From the NCBI RefSeq assembly GCF_900104145.1, contig NZ_FNLB01000001.1, forward strand, positions 62,001-126,000: a stretch of DNA of 64,000 bases, in the 5' to 3' direction. Positions 17,378-25,324 of this stretch are shown in pieces. Source of the DNA: Pseudovibrio sp. Tun.PSC04-5.I4 (GTDB taxonomy: Bacteria; Pseudomonadota; Alphaproteobacteria; Rhizobiales; Stappiaceae). Numbering within the stretch: the first letter of the stretch is position 1; the number at the start of each line of letters is the position of its first letter. Below the pieces are notes generated by a model, which saw nothing but the letters and a program-made list of their open reading frames with translations, had not been told where the DNA came from and searched no databases. Position numbers and translations under genes: made by a program.

Positions 17378-18397
17378 TCAGCGCAGTGCCATCTGAGCCA
17401 TGATGAATTTGGTAATTCGGGGCAGGACGATGACCCCGATCAGAAGGCAACCCGTGAAGATCGTCATCACGATGCCGGGCACGTTGAGCAGGCCAAGCCC
17501 GAAGGTCACGAGCCCCATCAGCAGAGCTGCCAGCGTGACACCAAGAATGGTTCCTGAACCACCCAAAATGTTGACACCGCCGAGCACAACCATGGTCACA
17601 ATCTCAAGCTCCCAACCCTGCGCAATGGAAGGCCGTGTTGATCCGAGCCGCGAGGTGAGAAGAACCGCTGCGATCCCACTTGCCAGCCCGCTGAGCAGGA
17701 ACAGGTTGAACTTGACCTGACTGACTTTGATGCCGGAGAAGGCTGCACACGTCTTGTTGTTGCCGATCACAAAGATATTGCGACCAAAAGTGGTTTTGTG
17801 CAGCAAGACCCAGAAGAACAGACCAATGATGAGGAAGAAAATCATCTCGACGGTGAAAGCGCCAAACAGATAGCCCTGTCCGAACCACGCAAAGCTTTCG
17901 GGGTAGTTTTTGTAAACCGTGTCGCCCAGAATAATGTAGCTGATGCCACGGAACAGGCTCATGGTCGCAATCGTCACGATAATGGAATGCAATCCAATTT
18001 TGGCAACCAGAAACCCGTTGAAGGCTCCGCACCCAAGACTGGTCAGCAATCCAGCAGCGATGATCACCGGAGTGCCAAAACCTGCCGTGGCCACAGCCCC
18101 CATCATTGTAGAGGACAATGCAATGTTGGCTGCAACTGATAGATCAATCTCGCCGGAGATGATTACCAGCGCCACGGCAAACGCTATTATCGATTTCTCG
18201 ATAAAGTTGTAGGTCGCATCTGATAGGTTCCAGACATCCAAGAAGTATGGAGATGCGAGCGTGTTAAGGAAGAAAACGAGCAGGACAACACAAACCAGCA
18301 GGGTTTCCCATCTGGCCATCTTCCCGACCAAACTCGTTTCCAAAGTGTTCGGAATTTCGGCGCCGCGACGGCGAACGTTTGAGACGTTCATGATCAT
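17378..18397 (-). CDS. rhaQ: Rhamnose ABC importer permease
   Basis: 339-residue RbsC/AraH-type permease (BPD_transp_2 fold). It has about nine hydrophobic segments and the family motif SGEIDLSVAANIALSS after the second helix, and GGVNILGGSGTILGV near the C-terminal third. It overlaps rhaP by four bases. The order rhaRSTPQ matches the Rhizobium leguminosarum rhamnose transport locus, which supports the symbol. Confidence 0.9.
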   Translation of the reverse strand: MIMNVSNVRRRGAEIPNTLETSLVGKMARWETLLVCVVLLVFFLNTLASPYFLDVWNLSDATYNFIEKSIIAFAVALVIISGEIDLSVAANIALSSTMMGAVATAGFGTPVIIAAGLLTSLGCGAFNGFLVAKIGLHSIIVTIATMSLFRGISYIILGDTVYKNYPESFAWFGQGYLFGAFTVEMIFFLIIGLFFWVLLHKTTFGRNIFVIGNNKTCAAFSGIKVSQVKFNLFLLSGLASGIAAVLLTSRLGSTRPSIAQGWELEIVTMVVLGGVNILGGSGTILGVTLAALLMGLVTFGLGLLNVPGIVMTIFTGCLLIGVIVLPRITKFIMAQMALR

Positions 18398-19377
18398 GCC
18401 TCCGCTCCCTTATTCTTGAGAATAGTCCGTCCTTGCTTGCGTTCAGACTGCGCATTGAACACCACAGCAAGGATGATCACGGTGCCTGAAATTGCCATTT
18501 GCCAGAACGGTGAGATATTGATGACCGGAAGAGCATTGTTGACCACACCAAGGAACAAAGCCCCCAGAACAGCGCCGCCCACGGTGCCAATGGCACCAGC
18601 GATGGAAATGCCGCCAATCACACAGGCTGCAACCGTTTGCAGTTCAAACCCGGCTGCAATATCTACATAGGCCACAGCATATCGACTCACCCAGAAGTAC
18701 CCGCAAAGACCAGCGACCATTCCAGAAAGGCAGAAGGCTTTGAACTTCACCTTGCCCACAGTGATACCCATGTAGACAGCAGCGCTTGGATTATCGCCAA
18801 TCGCATAGAACTGGCGTCCAAGGCGGGTGTAACGAGACAGCACATACATCCCAGCCACCGCTGCCAGACCAAACCAGGTCAGCAATTGCATGCCCAAAAC
18901 CTCAGTTCGTGGGAAGGCGAGGAAACTCTCAGACATCTGGTGAGAATTGATCCAGCTGCCGCCAGCAAGCACAAACACCAGCCCGCGATAGATTGCCATG
19001 GTGCCAAGGGTCACCACGATGGGCGGAATATCGAACTTCCACACAAAGAAGCCGTTGATAGCGCCCAGAAACAGACCCAGAGCGAGTGCGATCACCAGTA
19101 ATGCGACAATGGGAAGTCCGGGATAGGCCGCATTCAAACTCGCGACGACCATTCCAGTCAGCGCGATATTTGCCCCGACGGACAGATCGATACAGCGAGT
19201 TAGGATGACGAACATCTGCGCACAGGCGAGCATCATCAGAATTGAAGTATCGTTGAGGGTCCCGAGCACATTTTTCAGGTAGATGAAGCTTGGGGAGCGG
19301 AATGAGATTGCCAGCACCATCACCATAATGATCGCTGCCAATAAGTATTCACGCCTTTTGAAAATTGAATTCAGCAT
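18394..19377 (-). CDS. rhaP: Rhamnose ABC importer permease
   Basis: 327-residue RbsC-type permease with the motif TRCIDLSVGANIALTG and a GGISIAGAIGTVGGAVLGA segment. It forms the transmembrane pair with RhaQ, whose start overlaps its stop by four bases. It lies 18 bp after the ATPase gene rhaT. Same strand and spacing place it firmly in the operon. Confidence 0.9.
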   Translation of the reverse strand: MLNSIFKRREYLLAAIIMVMVLAISFRSPSFIYLKNVLGTLNDTSILMMLACAQMFVILTRCIDLSVGANIALTGMVVASLNAAYPGLPIVALLVIALALGLFLGAINGFFVWKFDIPPIVVTLGTMAIYRGLVFVLAGGSWINSHQMSESFLAFPRTEVLGMQLLTWFGLAAVAGMYVLSRYTRLGRQFYAIGDNPSAAVYMGITVGKVKFKAFCLSGMVAGLCGYFWVSRYAVAYVDIAAGFELQTVAACVIGGISIAGAIGTVGGAVLGALFLGVVNNALPVINISPFWQMAISGTVIILAVVFNAQSERKQGRTILKNKGAEA

Positions 19378-19395
19378 AAGATTAATCCAGCCCGA

Positions 19396-20988
19396 TCAGT
19401 TGATGTTGCCTGTTGCCAGGTTGACCAGTTTTTCCGGTGTGGCATCTGCCTGATCAAATTCGCCAACGATCAGACCTTCACGCATCACGAGAACGCGGTC
19501 AGACATTCCCAACACCTCGGGGATTTCAGAGGAAATCATAAGAACTGAGAGGCCTTCTTCAGCCAGTTCGCTCATGAAGCTGTGCACCGCTGCCTTGGAC
19601 CCGATATCAATGCCCTTGGTTGGTTCATCCAAGATGATGACCTTAGGCAAGGTCGCCAGCCATTTGCCGATGACAACTTTTTGCTGGTTGCCGCCAGACA
19701 GCGAACCCACGGACTGGTTGAGGGCCGAAGCTCGCAGATCAAGCCGGTCGGCATATTTGCGCGCCACGTCATATTCATGAGCAAGATCCAGAAAGCCTTG
19801 TTTGCTTGTGGCTTTGAGCGAGGACATGCCGATATTCTCAGCAATGCTCATTTCCAACGTAACGCCCTGCTTGCCGCGATCTTCGGGCACATACACCAAA
19901 CCGGCTGCAATAGCCTGATCTGGCGAGCGGATGGTGATCTCCTGACCTTCGATGTGAAGCTTGCCATGAGAGGGGTGAGTTGCGCCAAAAAGGGACTGCG
20001 CCACTTCTGTTCGTCCAGCACCCACCAACCCGTAGACACCCAGAATTTCGCCACGCTTCAGCTCAAAATCAATGGAGTCAAACTCTGTCGGGTGGCAGTA
20101 GTTCTCAACCTTCAGCACCACTTCAGTGCCGGGCCTGTTGTTTTTTGGGAAGGCGCGATCCACCGAGCGACCAACCATCTTCTTAACCAGATCAGCACGT
20201 TCCACATCTGCCAGCATTCCAGCGCCAACCAACTGTCCGTCACGGAAAACGGTGTAGCGGTCAGCAATGCGGAAAACATCCTCGAATTTATGCGAGATAA
20301 AGAGGATCGCTTTGCCTTCGCTCTTCAGCCAATCAACGATGTCGTAGAGCTCTTCAGCTTCCTTGTTGCTAAGCGCCGCTGTTGGCTCATCCATGATGAC
20401 GATCCGCGCATCAGTTGAGAGCGCCCGGGCAATTGCCACCATGTGTTTGTGGCCGATGGTGAGGTCTTTTAGGATTGTCCTCGGGCTCATTTGTGTGCCG
20501 AGTTTTTGCAGAACTTTGGCAGCATTGGCTTCCATACAGCCCCAGTCGATCAAACCAAGTTTTGTGCGTGGTTCCTGACCAAGGAAGATATTTTCGGCAA
20601 CGCTGAGCTCGTCAAACAGAACAGTTTCCTGGTGAATGGCGGTGACCCCTACCCGAGTTGCATCGAGAGCATCAATGAATTTGATTGGTTCATTATTGAG
20701 AAGGATTTGGCCTTCATCGCTCTGATAAACACCGGTGAGGATTTTAACGAGTGTTGACTTGCCTGCTCCATTTTCGCCGATCAGGGCGGTAACAGAACCT
20801 GGATACAATTTCAGCGACACATCATCGAGTGCTTTGACCCCCGGAAACGTTTTGGAAATACCGCGCATCTCTAAAACACAATCGGCTTGGCCCCGGTTAT
20901 CGGTGCTGGCATTAGACCGCACTTCGCCGATGGCTGCCTGCAACCCGCTATTTGCAGAGGGTGCACCAACATCCTTATTTATCGACAT
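19396..20988 (-). CDS. rhaT: Rhamnose ABC importer ATPase (double NBD)
   Basis: 530 residues with two nucleotide-binding halves, as usual for sugar importers of the RbsA/AraG type. NBD1 has GENGAGKST and VIMDEPTAAL. NBD2 has the degenerate Walker A GLVGAGRTEVAQSLFG and an intact signature LSGGNQQKVVIGKWL with ILDEPTKGID. It powers the RhaPQ channel. The name follows the rhizobial scheme and is unrelated to E. coli RhaT, a rhamnose-proton symporter. Confidence 0.92.
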   Translation of the reverse strand: MSINKDVGAPSANSGLQAAIGEVRSNASTDNRGQADCVLEMRGISKTFPGVKALDDVSLKLYPGSVTALIGENGAGKSTLVKILTGVYQSDEGQILLNNEPIKFIDALDATRVGVTAIHQETVLFDELSVAENIFLGQEPRTKLGLIDWGCMEANAAKVLQKLGTQMSPRTILKDLTIGHKHMVAIARALSTDARIVIMDEPTAALSNKEAEELYDIVDWLKSEGKAILFISHKFEDVFRIADRYTVFRDGQLVGAGMLADVERADLVKKMVGRSVDRAFPKNNRPGTEVVLKVENYCHPTEFDSIDFELKRGEILGVYGLVGAGRTEVAQSLFGATHPSHGKLHIEGQEITIRSPDQAIAAGLVYVPEDRGKQGVTLEMSIAENIGMSSLKATSKQGFLDLAHEYDVARKYADRLDLRASALNQSVGSLSGGNQQKVVIGKWLATLPKVIILDEPTKGIDIGSKAAVHSFMSELAEEGLSVLMISSEIPEVLGMSDRVLVMREGLIVGEFDQADATPEKLVNLATGNIN

Positions 20989-21057
20989 CGATCGATACTT
21001 TCTTTTTTATTTTGAAGGAGATCGGGCAGGTGAACACCCGCCCGATGGTGCGAAGGA

Positions 21058-22056
21058 TCAGAAGATTTTCGCGAACTCTTCCACATTAGAAGCATCGTAG
21101 ATGAATGGGTCAGACATGCCAGCGGCGCGGGTTCCATCCAACTTGATTTTGCCAACACGGCCGATTGAGATTTCGGCACCTGGTTCCGCTTTCGCAGTCC
21201 CTTTTACCAAATTGTAGGCGATGTATGCAGTTGAGTAGCCCAGATCGATTGGGTTCCAGATTGCAAAGCTTTGAGATGCGCCAGATTTTACGTGACCAGC
21301 CATTTCGGAGGGCAAGCCCAGACCGGTAACAAAGATTTCGCCAATTTTGCCTTCATCAGCAACAGCTTGAGCTGCTGCAACAATGCCGACTGAGCTCGGT
21401 GAAACAATCACATTCAAATCTTTGTAGCTGCGGATAAGGCCTTTTGCTTCGCGGTAACTTTTTTCCGCAAGATCATCGCCATAAGCGATGGTCAGCAACT
21501 CCATCCCAGGGTATTGCGGCAGTACCTTTTTCATCTCCTCAATCCAGATATTCTGGTTGGTGGATGTTGTTGTTGCGGAAAGGATTGCAAACTTGCCTTT
21601 GCCGTCTTTCATGGCATCGCTTGCAAGCTTCACATTCATCCAGCCGATGAGATCATTTGAGGATGGGTTCAAATGAACGTCACGTCCGTCAACAGCAACT
21701 CCAGAATCCCAGCTAACAACCTTGATGCCACGCTTCATGGCGCGTTTCAGGGCTGGAACCAGTGCATCTGTATCATTCGCGGAAATTGCAATGGCATCAA
21801 CACGTTGCGCAATAAGAGCATTGATGACGTTGATTTGACCGACGGCTGTTGTATCTGTAGGCCCGGTATAGATAATTTCCAGATCGCCAAGTTCGGCCGC
21901 GGCTTCCTGAGCCCCCCGGTTTGCTGCTTCAAAGAAGCCGTTTCCGAGCACTTTTGCGACAAGACCGACGCGTATTGTCTCTGCATAAGCGCCGGAGGCG
22001 CTGAGCATGGCTACACCGGTTATTGCCGTGACCAAAAACTTGTTTAACTTAGACAT
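21058..22056 (-). CDS. rhaS: Rhamnose ABC importer substrate-binding protein
   Basis: 332 residues with a signal peptide (MSKLNKFLVTAITGVAMLSA, cleavage near AYA/E) and a ribose-binding-protein-type fold: VAKVLGNGFFEAANRGAQEA near the start, and the RVDAIAISANDTDALVPALK strand. It delivers L-rhamnose to RhaPQT. It is the first structural gene after the regulator and follows it by 55 bp. The symbol is the rhizobial one; E. coli RhaS is an AraC-type activator and unrelated. Confidence 0.92.
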   Translation of the reverse strand: MSKLNKFLVTAITGVAMLSASGAYAETIRVGLVAKVLGNGFFEAANRGAQEAAAELGDLEIIYTGPTDTTAVGQINVINALIAQRVDAIAISANDTDALVPALKRAMKRGIKVVSWDSGVAVDGRDVHLNPSSNDLIGWMNVKLASDAMKDGKGKFAILSATTTSTNQNIWIEEMKKVLPQYPGMELLTIAYGDDLAEKSYREAKGLIRSYKDLNVIVSPSSVGIVAAAQAVADEGKIGEIFVTGLGLPSEMAGHVKSGASQSFAIWNPIDLGYSTAYIAYNLVKGTAKAEPGAEISIGRVGKIKLDGTRAAGMSDPFIYDASNVEEFAKIF

Positions 22057-22111
22057 TTAACACTCCCAATTGTATGTCTAGTACCTGAATTTTCTACACA
22101 TCTGTCAGGTG

Positions 22112-22897
22112 TCAGTGATCCTCATGGATCACTACAGTTATCAGTCTCACCCCGGCTTCCTCCACAAGCCGAGCTGCCTGATCACTCACCTTCTCATCTG
22201 TGATGACGGTGTTAATCTGCTCCAACGCGCATTGCACCATACTGGAGCGTTTCAGGAATTTGGAACTGTCGACACACAGGATAGTATCCTCTGCGCGTTC
22301 CATGAGCCGGCGCTCTTCCTGAATAATGAGAGGGTCAGATTCCATCACCCCGAGGGGTCCAACACCCTTAGCGCCGATAAACATGCGCCGGGCGGAGAAA
22401 TTACGAATTACATCGCTTTCAAAAGGTGACAGAATGAGACCCTGATCTCGGTAAACCACACCACCCACAATAATGACGGTGTTTGTTGTTTCTTTAATAA
22501 GAAATTCCGCTATCGGAAATGAATTTGAGAGCACCCGTAGGTTACTGTGACGCAGATAGTGCGCCATATAAGAGGTGGTAGAACCGCCGTTTATTATGAT
22601 GGAGTCGCCGTCATCGCACAGCCGCGCCGCTTCCCGCGCAATGGCCTTTTTCTCAGCAACGTTTTCAATAACGCTTTCATTAAACAAGCCGGTTTCCAAT
22701 GGAAGCACCGCATCAGCGTTCATTGCTTCCACACCACCATGTACCCGGTTAATCTTCCCATCCGAACATAGTTTGGAAATGTCACGCCTAATTGTCGCTT
22801 CTGATGCGCCAAGTCGGCCAACAAGGCTTTGAACGGTTACAACGGGACCCGCTCTTGTAGCCTCCACTATGAAACGATGTCTTTCTTTCTCGTGCAT
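22112..22897 (-). CDS. rhaR: DeoR-family regulator of the rhamnose operon
   Basis: 261 residues with an N-terminal DeoR helix-turn-helix (LGASEATIRRDISKL near residues 29-43, then VHGG) and a C-terminal sugar-phosphate sensor (INGGSTTSYMAHYL, FIGAKGV). It probably represses the operon and is relieved by a rhamnose metabolite. As the first gene of the unit it is likely autoregulated; direct repeats lie just upstream (22941-22980). In rhizobia RhaR is the DeoR-type regulator of the same cluster. Confidence 0.9.
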   Translation of the reverse strand: MHEKERHRFIVEATRAGPVVTVQSLVGRLGASEATIRRDISKLCSDGKINRVHGGVEAMNADAVLPLETGLFNESVIENVAEKKAIAREAARLCDDGDSIIINGGSTTSYMAHYLRHSNLRVLSNSFPIAEFLIKETTNTVIIVGGVVYRDQGLILSPFESDVIRNFSARRMFIGAKGVGPLGVMESDPLIIQEERRLMERAEDTILCVDSSKFLKRSSMVQCALEQINTVITDEKVSDQAARLVEEAGVRLITVVIHEDH

Positions 22898-22938
22898 GTG
22901 CGCTCCTATAGATCCATAGTCGTGTCATTTCCTTGCGG

Positions 22939-22985
22939 AGTCAATCATATTAATTCAATTTCAGTCATATTCAGTCAAAATTTTA
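22939..22985 (-). promoter_or_regulatory. Putative rha promoter/operator with 10-bp direct repeats
   Basis: On the plus strand TCAATCATAT (22941), TCAGTCATAT (22961) and TCAGTCAAAA (22971) are phased at 20 and 10 bp. On the minus strand these give TTTTGACTGAATATGACTGAA, holding a TTGACT -35-like hexamer and a TAATAT about 20 bp downstream. Tandem sites in phase are typical of DeoR-family operators. Binding of RhaR here is inference. Confidence 0.45.
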
Positions 22986-23029
22986 TCATAAACGTTCCAT
23001 TCATACGAGGAGGGATCTTGTGAGACGTG

Positions 23030-23525
23030 TTGAATAATTCGGGCAGCTCAGCTTACAAGATTAACTTTTTGGGTTAAATTGAGCAGTTTAATGCCGCATA
23101 AGTTTAATGCTGAGTGCCGTGACAATATCCCCAAAGTGCTCTACCACGGGACGAACTGGCATGACTACAATGAGAGCCCGCGTAAGCATAGTGATGTCAC
23201 TGTATGGCCTAACAGACCCCAAGCTGCAAAAGTGGCCAAAATTCAGGACAATTAAAGAACATGCTGAGCAGAGCGAGCAAAAATTTGCTCTTTGGACGAA
23301 CGGGCCAATAGCGGCCATCCGAGGGCTTCCATCAAGGCTTGTTGCTATTCGCGTAAGAAGATTTTCTGAGTGCTTTCCTGTGCAGTCATTTATGGATCTA
23401 CGCATTCACTTAAAGGCGACGTGAAGCGGGAGTACAGAACCTATTCTTGCCGGCCATGATTACAAGTTTGTTGTTCGGAGCTATTAACGCGTATCTCAAG
23501 CAGATAAGCGCTGCTTATTTCGACA
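23030..23525. other. Gap without a recognisable gene
   Basis: Open frames of about 105 codons exist on both strands (23088-23405 minus, 23107-23424 plus), but neither has a usable SD, a recognisable domain or a convincing composition. I see no RNA gene or repeat here. Confidence 0.5.
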
Positions 23526-24011
23526 CTAATGCATGCTTCCGCCTGAACTTTTTTTCAGGATGTCTGCCAGAACGTGGGATGGGACGGGCAGCATGACCTG
23601 CCCGAGGGACTTGAGCGTTTCAGCGAAATTTGCGGCAGCTTGTTCAACTTCTTCGCATCTTTGTGGGCAAGTGATGTGCTGCAGACAGAGGTCCACTGTA
23701 TCGACACCGTGCTGCAAGCCAGCGATTAGACCCATGGTCAAACATTCTTCGACACAAAGATGCTGAGAATCGTAAGGGTAAGAGCGAAGCGGACATGCTG
23801 CGCAGCGCTTCAGTGTGCGCACGTATTGAGATAGGCTGGCAAGCACTACTCCGGCATTTTGAAGACCGAGCACTTCGCTGTAGAGTTCCCAAGCCATCTC
23901 CCAGGGCGTGATGGAACCTGTCTCAAAACCGGATGACCAACGGCGATACCCCTCCAAAACCAGTCTTTCTGGTTGGCGTTCTAGGTAAACATCATTTGCC
24001 CCAACATCCAT
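23526..24011 (-). CDS. Hypothetical Cys-rich protein (161 aa)
   Basis: A likely genuine gene: GAGG lies eight bases before ATG 24011. The N-terminal half has aromatic and acidic character (GYRRWSSGFETGSITPWEMAWE) and no signal peptide. The central part contains clustered cysteines (KRCAACPLRSYPYDSQHLCVEEC, later LCLQHITCPQRC), which could bind a metal or a cluster. I recall similar hypothetical proteins in rhizobial-type alphaproteobacteria but cannot name a family. It stands alone between the rhamnose operon and a gene-poor stretch. Confidence 0.6.
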   Translation of the reverse strand: MDVGANDVYLERQPERLVLEGYRRWSSGFETGSITPWEMAWELYSEVLGLQNAGVVLASLSQYVRTLKRCAACPLRSYPYDSQHLCVEECLTMGLIAGLQHGVDTVDLCLQHITCPQRCEEVEQAAANFAETLKSLGQVMLPVPSHVLADILKKSSGGSMH

Positions 24012-24742
24012 GGGTAGCGCCTCTTTTGTGCATCTGGCGGTTGCTTCACTCGGCCAGTAATTTAAATATGAGTATCACAGTATAGTTTATTAGAGTATGA
24101 GTGTTCAAGCGGCAGTTTCATCTTGTGGAGCATTTTGCGATTTATCTGGCACTGATACACGGCCAGTGCGATCAGGCAGTCGTGGGCTGGGAACGGCCCT
24201 TCTTTCAGTTCCATCAAGGGCTGAACTAGCTGGATACTGTAGGCACATTTTGTGAGTGCTCTTTGATTACTTATCTCAGACTGATTCAATCATTGCTACA
24301 AGACGCAACGAAGGCTCGTAGAGCCCATGACGGCCATTCATGAGGCAGCCGGCCCTCGCTAGCGCCGTGCGTTAAGCCTCCTTGAAAGGTAACAGATTGG
24401 ATGGAAAAGCCTAAATAGGACGCAGTTAAAGAAAGTAACAGAAGGTTTTTTACCCCGCGCGCGGGGTAAACAGTCGTTGTATACATGCTGCGGAGGGCGA
24501 CTTCTATTGCCGATTGCCAGCAGTATAAAACAGCTGCCCTAGGATAGAAAACCCTATGAGTTTAGTAAAATATTCCTTCTACATAATATAGTTGTATAGA
24601 AATATGAATCATAGATAAATTCTCAATAGTAGAGATGTAAAGTAATCAAAGCATAATACCAAAATGGACAAGTCGAAAGAATCATTGTATTTATAGTTAA
24701 ATTTAATCATGCAAATTTTATATTACATATGGAGGCCGCTTC
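24012..24742. other. Gene-poor AT-rich stretch with one perfect GC palindrome
   Basis: No ORF with an SD or a recognisable product was found. Bases 24540-24740 are strongly AT-rich and may carry the promoter of the following small-ORF/subtilase cassette. The only strong structure is the palindrome at 24449-24470. Confidence 0.5.
24449..24470. repeat. Perfect 22-bp palindrome (TTTACCCCGCG and its mirror)
   Basis: TTTACCCCGCG is followed directly by its reverse complement with no loop. It stands in AT-rich DNA away from any gene. T-tracts lie on the 5' side on the plus strand, so it is not a standard terminator in either direction. A dimeric-protein binding site is possible. Confidence 0.5.
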
Positions 24743-24940
24743 ATGGAAAACAACAGGAAGGATATGTTTATCGTAGATTTAAGAGGGATGCATCTTTCAG
24801 ATGAACAGGCCAAACGCTTCAATGAAGCAATGCAGGCTACTGTTTAAAAAGAAATTGTAGAAATAGATGACCTTGAATCTGTAAGCATTGATGAGCATGG
24901 GCCCAAATTACTTGGGGTGGTCTTACGCCAAGGGCGTTAG
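24743..24940 (+). CDS. Small ORF before the S8 subtilase, split by an in-frame TAA
   Basis: A near-ideal SD (GGAGG, 24731-24735) precedes ATG 24743. The frame reads 34 codons (MENNRKDMFIVDLRGMHLSD...) to TAA at 24845, then continues in the same frame for 30 more codons (KEIVEIDDLESVSIDEHG...) to TAG at 24938. A single C-to-T change of a CAA codon would explain the internal stop, so this is either a 34-residue peptide or a recently broken 65-residue one. The first half looks amphipathic, the second acidic. It has no recognised family. Its position before a leaderless protease suggests a substrate, inhibitor or partner. Confidence 0.5.
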
Positions 24941-25324
24941 ATTGAGAGTGAGCAGGTCTGAGGAAATAAAATCCCAAGTGCGCCCTGTAAAGAAGGTAAT
25001 GTTCTGTTTGGGCGAGTTTTGGCCGACACCGCTATTTCTTACCTGAGGAACCTATTGGGGTGACGGGTGCTTTTGTTGAAGCATCAAAATCGACGACCTC
25101 AAGAGCAACGCTTCCGATTTACCGCTCCTTGCGCCCAAAGCAGCTGTAAGAATTGGAAAGACGAGCAGTGTGGCTTGATTGATGAGATTGAGCACGCACT
25201 GAGACCTCAACGCAGGCGAATCCTGAGGTTAGGGCGTGTAGTTTGCGATCCACCTGTCGTTGGTTTTTGCAAAAACAAGAGGCGGCATGTGTTGCCTGCA
25301 AATTTGTGCAACGGGAGAGTTTCA
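24941..25324 (+). other. Decayed coding-like sequence between small ORF and subtilase
   Basis: A 50-codon open stretch (25000-25149) without a clear start gives protein-like text (RYFLPEEPIGVTGAF... to a stop after RPKQL). The frame upstream of the subtilase GTG is open back to 25067 but reads as low-quality Arg/Cys-rich sequence. I therefore place the subtilase start at 25325 and regard this gap as a probable remnant of another small gene plus leader. Confidence 0.35.

Noticed and set aside
19582..20418. 278-codon plus-strand frame across rhaT
   Set aside because: It lies entirely within the well-supported rhaT gene on the other strand.
23107..23424. Possible genes of about 105 codons on both strands after the rhamnose promoter
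   Set aside because: Mutually overlapping, no SD, no recognisable motif; coding status cannot be supported.
24449..24470. Terminator call for the GC palindrome
   Set aside because: No T-tract follows on either strand and no gene ends nearby.
25067..25324. Upstream extension of the subtilase frame as true N-terminus
   Set aside because: The added 86 residues are Arg/Cys-rich, and a much better SD lies before GTG 25325.
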